This document shows positions 50,847-59,164 of a stretch of 64,000 nt of DNA, piece after piece (the stretch's first letter is position 1; every line of letters starts with the position of its first letter). This DNA comes from Planctomycetota bacterium (GTDB taxonomy: Bacteria; Planctomycetota; UBA1135; UBA2386). Location: NCBI GenBank assembly GCA_016713175.1, contig JADJPQ010000001.1, positions 1-64,000 on the forward strand. Reading direction: 5' to 3'. The notes below the pieces were generated by a model. It was not told the DNA's origin. It made no database searches and saw only the letters and a list, made by a program, of their open reading frames with translations. A program made the position numbers and the translations under genes.

Positions 50847-50947
50847 GGTGACGCAAACGCCGATAGCAGGCTCAGGACAGGGAGGGAGTGGGAGTCACCG
50901 TGGCGACACCCCAAGGGCCCGGCCAGAGTGCCGGGCCCTTCCTTTTT
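50847..50947 (+). ncRNA. Candidate small RNA or leader ending in an orphan terminator
   Basis: GGTGAC (50847-50852) can pair with GTCACC (50894-50899), enclosing a purine-rich stretch, directly followed by an intrinsic terminator. No plus-strand protein gene precedes it, so the transcript would be a small RNA or an attenuated leader of the gene at 51052. It matches no riboswitch class I can recognise with confidence. Confidence 0.3.
50913..50947 (+). terminator. Classic intrinsic terminator without an upstream gene on its strand
   Basis: AAGGGCCCGGC (50913-50923) and GCCGGGCCCTT (50930-50940) form a perfect 11-bp stem with a 6-base loop, followed by CCTTTTTCC. It is the best intrinsic terminator in the window and reads on the plus strand, where the only nearby gene starts 105 bases further on. 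Confidence 0.8.
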
Positions 50948-51051
50948 CCGGTGCGTGCGCCGGCGGTCGGTACGCGGCGTGAGGCGAGTGGGCTCAGGAA
51001 CGCGCGGCCGAGTGGCCGATGAGGCCGGCGGTTCCCCCGAGGTCTTCCCCG

Positions 51052-52185
51052 ATGCGCCGATTTTCGTACGCCAGCGTCGCGCTGGTGGCGGTGTTCTCGA
51101 CGGCCAGCGCGCAGCGCTCGGTCGTGCCCGCGATTGCCACCAACCTGCCGGGCAACGCCGCCGTGTCGATGCCCCTGCGTTGGAGCGAGGGCACCATGCA
51201 GTCGCGGATCGGCAGCTGGCTGCTGCCGGCGAACTTCATCGGCCAGACGATCCGCGGCATCCGGCTGCGGCGGCCGGCGTTCGTCGGCGAGCCCGCGTAT
51301 CCGGCGCTGACCCGCACGATGACCGTGCGCGCGTCGTTCCAGACGCTGCTGCCCAACCAGTTGTCGATCGACAAGACCGTCAACCGGACCGCAACCGCGC
51401 CGGCGGTGGTGTTCGGGCCGGCGCCGTTCTCGGTCGCGGCCACGACGTCGCCAGGTCGCGGCGGGCTGCTTGGCGCGGAATACGTCGTGATCCCGTTCTC
51501 GCCGCCGTTGCCAGTGACGGCGGGACATCTGTTCCTGGAGTTCGAGGTCACCAACGCGCCGCTGACGGTCAGTGCCGGGCACTGGTGCGATGCGGTCTGG
51601 GTCCGCAACGGCAACGAGGCCGGGTATGCGGTGGCCGTGGGTGATGGCGGCTGTTCGACCCGATCGGAGCCGCTGACGCTGGCCTGGACCGATCCGTTGC
51701 TTGGACCGCGCCGCGGTTCCAACACGACGCTGGCGATGGCCGGGGGGCTGTCCAGCACCACGTCGAGCCCGGTGCCGGTCCTGTGGTGGATCGGGTTCGA
51801 CCCGCAGGCGCGTGCGAACGGCCCGACCTGGCCGGGGTTTGGCGCCGACTTCGGCGCCATCGTGCCGCCGATGGCAGGTTGTCATCTCTGGGTGCCGCCC
51901 GACGCGGTGCTATCCGGCCAGACCACGATCGTCGGAACGTATTCGTTCGGATTCGCCTTGCCGCCGGCCGCAACCACGGTCGGCCAGAAGGTCGGTGTTC
52001 AGTGCGCCACGCTGGATCCGGGTCGCGCCGCCCTGCCGATGTCGGTCACCAACGGTCAGATCCTGGTGTTGGACTCGATCGGCGTGGGCGACAAATGCGC
52101 CACCGTGTTCTTCCCCGGCAGCGTCACGGTTTCGCCCTGGCCGACGCAGGTCGGGCTGATGCCTGTGGTTGTGATCGAGCACTGA
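51052..52185 (+). CDS. Secreted surface-type protein
   Basis: 377 residues with a signal peptide (RRFSYASVALVAVFSTASA). A beta-rich N-terminal domain (MPLRWSEGTMQSRIGSWLLP, then LFLEFEVTNAPLTVSAGHWC) is followed by a C-terminal part with the GCHLWVPPDAVLSG element, recalling GCNFWLNP of the protein at 37081, and GQKVGVQCATLDPG. Function unknown; probably exported to the cell surface. The ATG at 51052 starts the signal peptide. It lies downstream of the orphan terminator, so that hairpin could control it. Confidence 0.68.
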   Translation: MRRFSYASVALVAVFSTASAQRSVVPAIATNLPGNAAVSMPLRWSEGTMQSRIGSWLLPANFIGQTIRGIRLRRPAFVGEPAYPALTRTMTVRASFQTLLPNQLSIDKTVNRTATAPAVVFGPAPFSVAATTSPGRGGLLGAEYVVIPFSPPLPVTAGHLFLEFEVTNAPLTVSAGHWCDAVWVRNGNEAGYAVAVGDGGCSTRSEPLTLAWTDPLLGPRRGSNTTLAMAGGLSSTTSSPVPVLWWIGFDPQARANGPTWPGFGADFGAIVPPMAGCHLWVPPDAVLSGQTTIVGTYSFGFALPPAATTVGQKVGVQCATLDPGRAALPMSVTNGQILVLDSIGVGDKCATVFFPGSVTVSPWPTQVGLMPVVVIEH

Positions 52186-52296
52186 CGTTGATTCGCGGTG
52201 GAGAACGGTCGGTTCGGGGAGCCTGGGTTCGATCTGGACCCTTGCAACTGCGACGGCCGTCGCTACCCTGCTCGGCCCTCCCGATTCCGAGCAGCC

Positions 52297-52461
52297 ATGG
52301 CCAAGCCCAAGAAGAAGAAAGAGATCGTGTTCCTCGTCTGCGAGGAAACCGGCGACCGCAACTACACGCTGTTCAAGAAGCCCGGCGCGCAGAAGCTGGA
52401 GCTGATGAAGTACAGCAAGCGGTTGCGCAAGCACACCAAGCACATCGAGAAGAAGAAGTAG
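52297..52461 (+). CDS. rpmG: 50S ribosomal protein L33
   Basis: 54 residues, basic, with the L33 pattern FLVCEETGDRNYTLFKK, then KLELMKYSKRLRKHTKHIEK. Only one Cys is present, so this is the zinc-free (C-minus) form. It is a large-subunit protein near the E site. The usual rpmG neighbours (tRNA-Trp, secE, nusG) are absent, so it stands alone. Confidence 0.9.
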   Translation: MAKPKKKKEIVFLVCEETGDRNYTLFKKPGAQKLELMKYSKRLRKHTKHIEKKK

Positions 52462-52763
52462 TCGGTTTCCGCCTGGGACTCTCCGCCTTGCCGGGCGTGA
52501 GATCCGACCGAGGGCGATTCCTCGGCCTGAGGGCCGAGCGTCTGGCCGCGCCGCTCTCGCAGCCGCCCCCTCCCCAGGCCGTGGCAATCGCCGCGCCCGC
52601 TCGTTCGCTGTGCAGGAAGGGGTTCGCGACGCGCCAACGACCCTCGAGGACTTCGCGCCACCGACGGGAGTCATGGCTCGACCGTCGGCAGACAGCGGCG
52701 GCACGTTGGCCGGAGGACAGTCGGTGAGGAGCGGGTCAGGACCCGCGTCGACTCACCGTCGAC
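52462..52763. other. Intergenic stretch, no gene seen
   Basis: About 300 bases between rpmG and the convergent lipoprotein gene. No frame has coding character, and no tRNA, repeat or clear terminator was found. Confidence 0.4.
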
Positions 52764-52976
52764 TCAGTTGTTGGTCTTCTTCTCGGCGCAGCACTCGGCC
52801 TTCTTCTCGGCCTTGGCGCCTTCGGCGCAGCACTCGCTCTTGGCCTTCTCGCCCGAGCACTTCTCGGTGCAGGAGCCCGCGCATTCGGCGTTGGTCGACG
52901 CCTGGGCGTTGGTGTTGTTGTCGGTGGAGCTGCAGCCGGCAGCGAACAGGAACAGGGCGACGATCGCGTACTTCAT
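52764..52976 (-). CDS. Small Cys-rich lipoprotein
   Basis: 70 residues. KYAIVALFLFAAGCSS is a clean lipoprotein signal with lipobox Cys near 15. The mature part is nearly all Cys, Lys, Glu and Ala: AECAGSCTEKCSG, then two ECCAE units separated by a Lys/Ala/Glu spacer. Vicinal Cys pairs and acidic residues suggest metal binding in the envelope, like a periplasmic metallothionein, but this is inference. A longer start at 52988 is possible (FVRMKYA). It is monocistronic and divergent from sbcD. Confidence 0.75.
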   Translation of the reverse strand: MKYAIVALFLFAAGCSSTDNNTNAQASTNAECAGSCTEKCSGEKAKSECCAEGAKAEKKAECCAEKKTNN

Positions 52977-53156
52977 CCGGACGAACATAGCCGCGGAAGC
53001 CACCGACGGCAATCCGCACGTCACCCCGGGTGCCCCGGCCGCCGGGGGTGAGCGCCCGACGTCCCGCCTTGGGGCGATCGACACGGCTGTGGGCCAACGC
53101 CGCCGGGGACAAAGCGTTGTTCGCGGCCAGCCCTGGTCTACGCTGCGGCGGGAATC

Positions 53157-54452
53157 ATGCGCATCCTGCACACCGGCGACTGGCACCTCGGCCACACGCT
53201 GCGCGACCACGATCGCAGCGGCGAACATGCCGGATTCTTGCGCTGGCTGGTGGCCACGGTGGCCGAACGGCAGGTCGATGCCCTGCTGATCGCCGGCGAT
53301 GTGTTCGATGGCGCCAATCCGCCGCCGCAGGTGCAGCGCGCGTGGTTCCAGTTCCTGGCCGAAGTGCTGCAGGCTCGCCCCGGGCTGCAGATCGTGGTGA
53401 TCGCCGGCAACCACGATTCGGGCGCGCGGCTGCAGGCGCCGGCCGAACTGCTGCGTGGGCTTGGTGTGCATGTGATCGGCAGCCTGCCGCGCAACGACGA
53501 TGGCAGTGTGCGAGCGGAGGACCTGCTGGTGCCGCTGCGCGATCGCGACGGGCGGCAGGCGGCGCTGTGCGTCGCGATTCCGTTCCTGCGCACGGCCGAT
53601 GTCGCCGGACTCACGGTGACGCCACCGCCAGCCACCACCGACTACGTGCTGCCGCGTCCGGGCACCGAAGTCGCCACCGACGACGTGATCGCCGGCATGC
53701 GCGTGCTGCACGAACGGCTGTTCGCCGCGGCGCGCGCGCGCCTGCAGCCGGGGCAGGCCCTGTTGGCTCTGGCGCACGGCTATCTGGTCGGTGGCATGCT
53801 CAGTGAACTCAGCGAACGCAAGGTGCTGTCCGGCAACCAGCACGCACTGCCGGTCGATCTGTTCCCCGCCGATTGTGCCTACGTCGCGCTCGGCCACCTG
53901 CATCGGCCGCAGCCGGTCGCCGGTCACGAGCACATCCGCTACTCCGGTTCGCCGTTGGCGCTGGCGATGCCCGAGCGGGTGCACGCCCATCACGTGGTGT
54001 TTGCCGATCTCGCCGACGGTCGGTTGCAGAAGACCTGGTCGTTGCGCACACCACGCCTGGTGCCGTTGCTGCGCTTGCCCGAACATGGCGAACTGACGCC
54101 CGACGCGGCGCTGGCGGCCGTCGATTCGCTGCCGGCGGCGGCCGACGAATCCGTCGACCGCCTGCCGTTCCTCGAGATTGCAGTGCGCCTCGAACGGCCG
54201 CGCCCCGGTCTGGTCGAGCAGCTGCGGGCGCGCTTGCAGGGCAAGGCCGCGCGGCTCGTGCGCGTCGAGATCGCCACCACCGGCAGCGGCGATGGTCTGC
54301 AACGCGGGCAGCTGCCGGCACTCGATCGGGTCACGCCCGAACAGGTGTTCGTGCAGCGCTACCGCAAGGATCACGCCGGCGACGTGCCCGGCGAACTGCT
54401 CGCGGCGTTCACCGAACTGCTGGATCAGGTCGGCGACGAGGGCGCGCGATGA
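53157..54452 (+). CDS. sbcD: Exonuclease SbcD
   Basis: The 431-residue nuclease subunit of the SbcCD (Mre11-type) complex. Metal-binding motifs are in order: ILHTGDWHLGHTLRDHD (DxH), LLIAGDVFDGANPP (GDxxD), VVIAGNHDSGARL (GNHD), LALAHGYLVGG and YVALGHLHRPQPV (GHxH). SbcCD cuts DNA hairpins and protein-blocked ends. Length is normal. The ATG is preceded only by short non-coding sequence. The last four bases overlap the sbcC start (ATGA), as in many bacteria. Confidence 0.95.
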   Translation: MRILHTGDWHLGHTLRDHDRSGEHAGFLRWLVATVAERQVDALLIAGDVFDGANPPPQVQRAWFQFLAEVLQARPGLQIVVIAGNHDSGARLQAPAELLRGLGVHVIGSLPRNDDGSVRAEDLLVPLRDRDGRQAALCVAIPFLRTADVAGLTVTPPPATTDYVLPRPGTEVATDDVIAGMRVLHERLFAAARARLQPGQALLALAHGYLVGGMLSELSERKVLSGNQHALPVDLFPADCAYVALGHLHRPQPVAGHEHIRYSGSPLALAMPERVHAHHVVFADLADGRLQKTWSLRTPRLVPLLRLPEHGELTPDAALAAVDSLPAAADESVDRLPFLEIAVRLERPRPGLVEQLRARLQGKAARLVRVEIATTGSGDGLQRGQLPALDRVTPEQVFVQRYRKDHAGDVPGELLAAFTELLDQVGDEGAR

Positions 54453-57400
54453 GGATCGTGGCGATCCGCGGCCGCAACCTCGCGAGCCTGGCGCGCGAGT
54501 TCGCGCTCGAACTCGATCGACCGCCGCTGCGCGATGTCGGGTTGTTCGCGATCACCGGCCCGGTCGGTGCCGGCAAGAGCACGTTGCTGGACGCCGTCTG
54601 CCTGGCGCTGTTCGATCGCACGCCGCGCTTGTCGGGTCGCGGTGGCGCCGAGATCGGGGACGACGCCGGCGGCGACCTCGTCCGCGTGCACGACGTGCGC
54701 GGCGTGCTGCGCCACGATGCGACCGATGGCTTTGCCGAGGTGGAGTTCGTCGGTACCAGCGGTCGTCGCCTGCGCGCGCGCTGGTCGTTGCGGCGTGCCC
54801 GTCAGCGACTCGATGGCCGGCTGCAGGCCCAGGAGATGGCGCTCAGCGATGTCGCCACCGGCGCGCCGCTCGGCGGTGGCCGGCGCACCGAGGTGCTGGC
54901 GCTGATCGAACGCGAACTCGGCCTCAGCTTCGCGCAGTTCCGGCGATCGGTGTTGTTGGCGCAGGGCGATTTCGCCGCGTTCTTGCAGGCGAGCGCGGCC
55001 GAACGCGCCCAGTTGCTCGAACGGTTGACCGATGCCGAGGTCTACCGCCGGCTGTCGAAGGCGGCGTTCGACCGCGCCAAGGCCGAACGACACAAGCTGG
55101 ACAAACTGCAGGTGCAGTTCGACGAACACCGGTTGTTGGATGAAGCGGCGCGGACCGAACTGCTTGCCGCCGTGGCTGCGGCGACGCGCGATCGCCGGGT
55201 CGCGGAGGTCGGGGTCCAGGCGGCGCTGCAACACGTCGCCTGGCATGAGACTGCCGAACGCAATCGGGAGTCGGAGAGCCAGGCGATGCAGCACCTGCAG
55301 CAGGCGCTGGCGGACCATGCCGCGGCGGCGCCGCGCCGCGAGCGCGTCCGACGGCTGCGCGCGGCGCAGGGGTTCGTCGTGCAGCGCCGGGTCGTCGTCG
55401 ATGCCGAAGAGGCCGCCGGGGTGGCGAGCGTGACCCATGCCGCAGCGACCGAACTGGCGGCGGCGGCGCGCGATCGCGTTGCGGCGACCGAACGGCAACT
55501 GGCGGCGGCGTTGGCGTTGATCGGCGGCGATCCGACGTCGGTACCGCCGTTGGTGAGCGACTTCGATCGGTGGCTGCCGGATCTCGAGGCCACGAGCGCT
55601 GCGTGGCAGGAGGAGCGCCGGCTCATCGCGGCCACGACGACCGTCGAGCGGCAGCTTGCCGACGCGGAGCAGCGCGTGACCAAGGCGACGGAGTCGGCGG
55701 CGACGGCAAGCAGGCAACTCGAGGCAGCCGTGGCGGAGGTTGCTGTCGCGGAGCATGCCTGCGCAGCGGCGGAGTTCGAGGAGCTGCCGGCACGTCGGCA
55801 ACGGCAACGGACTGCGCGGCGCGCGTTCGCGGTGCGCGACGCGGCGTGGCGCGAACTGGTGGCCGCGGGCGCGGCGTTGGACGCGCTGCGCACGCAGGAG
55901 CAGCGGGCAGCGGCCGGACTGGCAGAGGCGCAACGGCAGATGCCGCTGTTGCAGCAGCAGGTGCAACAGGCGGCGACCGAGTTGCAGAACAGCCGTGCGG
56001 CGGCGCGCGCCGAGCGCCTGCGCAGCGACCTGGGCGTTCATCGTCATGCCCTGCAGGTGGGCCAACCTTGCCCGCTGTGTGGCGCGGTCGAGCATCCCTT
56101 TGCGACCGGTGCACCGGCGGACGGGTCCGCCGACAGCCGCGAGGCCGCTGCCGAACGCACCTTGCAGGCCGTGCGCGCTGCCGAGGTTGCGCAGCAGACG
56201 ACCGGTGAACATCTGCAGCGTCAGCTCGACGGTATCGCCAGCCAACTGCCCGGGATTGCGGAGCGATGGCAGGTTGCGCACGCGGCCTGGCAACAGCTCG
56301 AGGAGGTTCCCGATGCGACTGATCCGCTGGCGGTGACACGATGGCTTGCGCAGCAGGGCACGGCGCTGGAGCGCGAGGACGAGGCCATCCAGGCCTGCGA
56401 ACAACGTCGTCTGGAGATCGCGAAGGTGGCCGAATCGGCGCGTGCCGCGCAACGGCGCCTTGCCGACCAGGGTGCCGCTGCCACCGCCGCGTTGGGCACG
56501 GCGAAGGAACAGGCGCAATCGCTGCGTTCGAACGGCGAGCAGCTGGCGGCGCGCCTGCACGCCGTTCGCCAGGAGATCCGCCGTTGGTTGGAGCGATTGC
56601 GGCCGGCCTGGGCCACCTTGCCGAATGCCGAAGGGGAGTTCGGCCGGCGCGGCGAGGCCTGGTCGCAGGCGGTGCAGGCGGCGGCGAAGGCATGCCGTGG
56701 CCATGCCGAGGCCATCGCCAGCCTGCAGGAGATGGCGAAGGCCGAACGGGACGCGGCGGCACGCTCGCGTGCGGCGCAGAACGAGGCGGCGACCGCCCGT
56801 TCGCTGTTTGGCCAGACGATCGCCGAGCACGGCGTCGACGTCGCCGATGTCGACCAGGCGATGGCCATGAAGCCGCGACAACTGGCCGACGAGGAGCGGG
56901 CGTTGCGCGAGCTGGACGAAGCCGTTCTGCAGGCGCGTGCGGTCGTGCGCGAACGGGTTGCCCATCGCCAGCGGCACGAGTCGCATGCGCGGCCGGAGAT
57001 GGATCTCGCGGAATGCCGTCGCGCGCTCGACGACGCCAAGACGGCGCAGAATCGCGAGTCCGAACGGTTGCAGGAGCTGGTGACGCGACAGGCGGTCGAT
57101 GACCAGGCCCGCCGACATCGCGCCGAACTGGCGCCGCACCTGCAGCAGCAGACGCAGCGGGTGCAGGTCTGGGCGGCGGTCGACGAACTGATCGGCAGCG
57201 CCAGTGGTGACAAGTTCGGCGTGTTCGCGCAGGGCTTGACGATGGACCTGCTGCTCGACGAGGCCAATCGACGGCTGGCCGAACTGGCGCCGCGGTATCG
57301 GTTGCAGCGGCTCCGGCAGTCCGACCTCGACTTCGCGATCGTCGACCGCGATCTCGGCAACACGCTGCGCAGTGTCCGTTCGCTGTCGGGCGGCGAGACC

Positions 57401-57676
57401 TTCCTGGTGTCGCTCGCCCTGGCGCTGGCACTGGCGACGCTGGCCGCCGAACGCACGCGGATCGAGACGCTGTTCCTCGACGAGGGTTTTGGCACGCTCG
57501 ACGCGCAGTCGCTGGAGACCGCACTGGCGGCGCTCGATGCGCTGCAGGCAACCGGCTGTCAGGTCGGCGTGATCTCGCATGTCGAGGGCTTCGCCGAACG
57601 GGTCGGCACGGTCGTCGAAGTCCGTCCGGACGGCAGCGGGCAGAGTCGTCTGTTCGTCCGCAGCGGGGCCGGATAA
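54449..57676 (+). CDS. sbcC: Exonuclease SbcC (Rad50-type ATPase)
   Basis: The 1075-residue ATPase and coiled-coil subunit partnering SbcD. The Walker A motif is AITGPVGAGKSTLLDAVC (near residue 36). Long Arg/Ala/Glu-rich coiled coils flank a zinc hook CPLC (541-544, in GQPCPLCGAVEHP). The C-terminal lobe has the ABC signature VRSLSGGETFLVSLALALA and Walker B TLFLDEGFGTLDAQS. It dimerises through the hook and drives the nuclease by ATP hydrolysis. The coils are rich in Ala and Arg, in keeping with the GC-rich genome. Confidence 0.95.
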   Translation: MRIVAIRGRNLASLAREFALELDRPPLRDVGLFAITGPVGAGKSTLLDAVCLALFDRTPRLSGRGGAEIGDDAGGDLVRVHDVRGVLRHDATDGFAEVEFVGTSGRRLRARWSLRRARQRLDGRLQAQEMALSDVATGAPLGGGRRTEVLALIERELGLSFAQFRRSVLLAQGDFAAFLQASAAERAQLLERLTDAEVYRRLSKAAFDRAKAERHKLDKLQVQFDEHRLLDEAARTELLAAVAAATRDRRVAEVGVQAALQHVAWHETAERNRESESQAMQHLQQALADHAAAAPRRERVRRLRAAQGFVVQRRVVVDAEEAAGVASVTHAAATELAAAARDRVAATERQLAAALALIGGDPTSVPPLVSDFDRWLPDLEATSAAWQEERRLIAATTTVERQLADAEQRVTKATESAATASRQLEAAVAEVAVAEHACAAAEFEELPARRQRQRTARRAFAVRDAAWRELVAAGAALDALRTQEQRAAAGLAEAQRQMPLLQQQVQQAATELQNSRAAARAERLRSDLGVHRHALQVGQPCPLCGAVEHPFATGAPADGSADSREAAAERTLQAVRAAEVAQQTTGEHLQRQLDGIASQLPGIAERWQVAHAAWQQLEEVPDATDPLAVTRWLAQQGTALEREDEAIQACEQRRLEIAKVAESARAAQRRLADQGAAATAALGTAKEQAQSLRSNGEQLAARLHAVRQEIRRWLERLRPAWATLPNAEGEFGRRGEAWSQAVQAAAKACRGHAEAIASLQEMAKAERDAAARSRAAQNEAATARSLFGQTIAEHGVDVADVDQAMAMKPRQLADEERALRELDEAVLQARAVVRERVAHRQRHESHARPEMDLAECRRALDDAKTAQNRESERLQELVTRQAVDDQARRHRAELAPHLQQQTQRVQVWAAVDELIGSASGDKFGVFAQGLTMDLLLDEANRRLAELAPRYRLQRLRQSDLDFAIVDRDLGNTLRSVRSLSGGETFLVSLALALALATLAAERTRIETLFLDEGFGTLDAQSLETALAALDALQATGCQVGVISHVEGFAERVGTVVEVRPDGSGQSRLFVRSGAG

Positions 57677-57689
57677 CGTCCGCCGGCGC

Positions 57690-59105
57690 ATGGACGCACC
57701 TGCACCGTCGCGTGGGCTCTCGCTGCCCACGAAGATCCTGTTCGGTCTGCTGCTCGGCGCCGGTGCCGGTGTGGCGATCAATCTCGCGTTTGCGCCCGCG
57801 CCGAGCGCGCCCGAGCCGGCGACTTGGTTCGAGATCAAATCGTGGGTCAACAAGATCGTTGCGCCGTGGGGCGTCAAGTTGACCTGGTCTCCAGCGCAGG
57901 CACAGCCCGAGTCGGCGACGTGGGTCGAGATCAAGTGGTGGGCCGACAAGATCATCAAGCCGTTCGGCGATCTGTTCCTGCGGCTCCTGTTCATGGTCGT
58001 GGTGCCGGTGGTGTTCGCGTCGCTGTTCCTCGGCGTCGCTGGTCTCGGCTCGGTGCAGAAGCTCGGCAGTCTCGGCGGTCGCACGCTGACCTGGTTCCTG
58101 GCCACGACTGGCGCGGCGGCGACGCTCGGCCTGGTACTCGTCAACGTCGTCGAGCCGGGCCGGCAGATGGCGCCGGAGGTCGCGGAGCAGGTCAAGCAGC
58201 AGTATCTCGGGGCCGCGCAGGAACGGATCACCCAGGGTGCGCAGGCCAAGAGCTGGCTCGAGATGCTGGTCGAGATCGTGCCGGACAACGTGATCGGCGC
58301 GGCGGCCGACAACAAGAAGGTGCTCGGACTGATCTGCTTTGCGCTGCTGCTCGGCGCGGCGGCGACACGCTTCCGGCCAGAGCGGACGCGCGTGCTGCGC
58401 GAGGTGCTGGAGACGATCTACGAACTGTGCGTCAAGGTGCTCGGCTGGGCGATGCAATTGGCGCCGATCGGCGTGGCGTGCCTGATCTTCCACGCGACCG
58501 CGAAGCTCGGCATCGACGTGATGAAGCTGGTCGGCTGGTACTTCCTGACCGCGATGGGCGGGCTGCTGTTCTTCCAGATCGTCGTCATCACGGCGCTGGC
58601 GAAGGTGTTCGCCGGTCTGTCGCCCGGCCGGTTCTACCGCGGCTGCCGGACGCTGCTGGTGACCGCGTTCTCCACGTCGTCGTCGAGTGCGACGATGCCG
58701 ACGACGATCCGCACCGCGGTCGACGAGTTCGGCGCGCCGAAGGAGATCGCCGGCTTCGTGATGCCGCTCGGCGCGACGATGAACATGAACGGCACGGCGC
58801 TGTTCGAAGGCGTCTCGGTGCTGTTCCTGGCCCAGGTGGCCGGGGTCGAACTCGGGCTCGGGCAGCAGTTGCTGGTGATCGGACTGGCGGTGCTGACGGC
58901 GATCGGCGCGGCCGGCGTGCCGGGCGGGTCGTTGCCGCTGCTGGCGGTGGTGTTGACGCAGGTCGGGGTGCCGCCGCAGATGCTGGCGTTGATCCTCGGC
59001 GTCGATCGGCTGGTCGACATGACGCGCACGGTGCCGAACGTCACCTCGGACCTGGTGTGCAGTCTGTGGTTGTCGCGGCGGGAAGGGCATCCGCTGCGCA
59101 GCTGA
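57690..59105 (+). CDS. Dicarboxylate/amino acid:cation symporter (DAACS family)
   Basis: A 471-residue membrane transporter of the GltP/DctA type. Conserved elements are the Ser-rich loop TAFSTSSSSATMPTTI, VMPLGATMNMNGTALFEG (the cation-site NMNGT) and GAAGVPGGSLPLLAVVL, then RLVDMTRTVPNVTSDLV. It takes up a carboxylate such as glutamate, aspartate, fumarate or succinate with H+ or Na+. Oddity: near residues 43-95 a segment of 32 codons is tandemly repeated (TWFEIKSWVNKIVAPWG, then TWVEIKWWADKIIKPFG), lengthening the first external loop. It starts 13 bases after sbcC. Confidence 0.9.
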   Translation: MDAPAPSRGLSLPTKILFGLLLGAGAGVAINLAFAPAPSAPEPATWFEIKSWVNKIVAPWGVKLTWSPAQAQPESATWVEIKWWADKIIKPFGDLFLRLLFMVVVPVVFASLFLGVAGLGSVQKLGSLGGRTLTWFLATTGAAATLGLVLVNVVEPGRQMAPEVAEQVKQQYLGAAQERITQGAQAKSWLEMLVEIVPDNVIGAAADNKKVLGLICFALLLGAAATRFRPERTRVLREVLETIYELCVKVLGWAMQLAPIGVACLIFHATAKLGIDVMKLVGWYFLTAMGGLLFFQIVVITALAKVFAGLSPGRFYRGCRTLLVTAFSTSSSSATMPTTIRTAVDEFGAPKEIAGFVMPLGATMNMNGTALFEGVSVLFLAQVAGVELGLGQQLLVIGLAVLTAIGAAGVPGGSLPLLAVVLTQVGVPPQMLALILGVDRLVDMTRTVPNVTSDLVCSLWLSRREGHPLRS

Positions 59106-59119
59106 TGCGACTTGCCGAC

Positions 59120-59145
59120 CCATTTTGCTGACGTCGGCAAAATGG
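59120..59145. promoter_or_regulatory. AT-rich near-perfect 26-bp palindrome
   Basis: Arms CCATTTTGC (59120-59128) and GCAAAATGG (59137-59145) flank TGACGTCG, whose centre GACGTC is also palindromic, so only one base pair of the 26 breaks symmetry. It lies between the symporter stop and the glyoxalase-fold gene. It could be a repressor operator or an RNA hairpin. Four A/T in a row per arm is unusual in this GC-rich DNA. Confidence 0.5.
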
Positions 59146-59164
59146 TCCACGCGGCGACCGGGCA

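Noticed and set aside
50847..50905. Possible c-di-GMP-I type riboswitch (GACGCAAA string)
   Set aside because: Only that short string matches. The paired hairpin with the receptor loop and the other conserved half are missing.
54425..58315. Very long open frame on the minus strand opposite sbcC
   Set aside because: The plus strand encodes textbook SbcC with all motifs. The opposing frame is low-complexity Arg/Ala/Gln sequence, an artefact of GC-rich codons.
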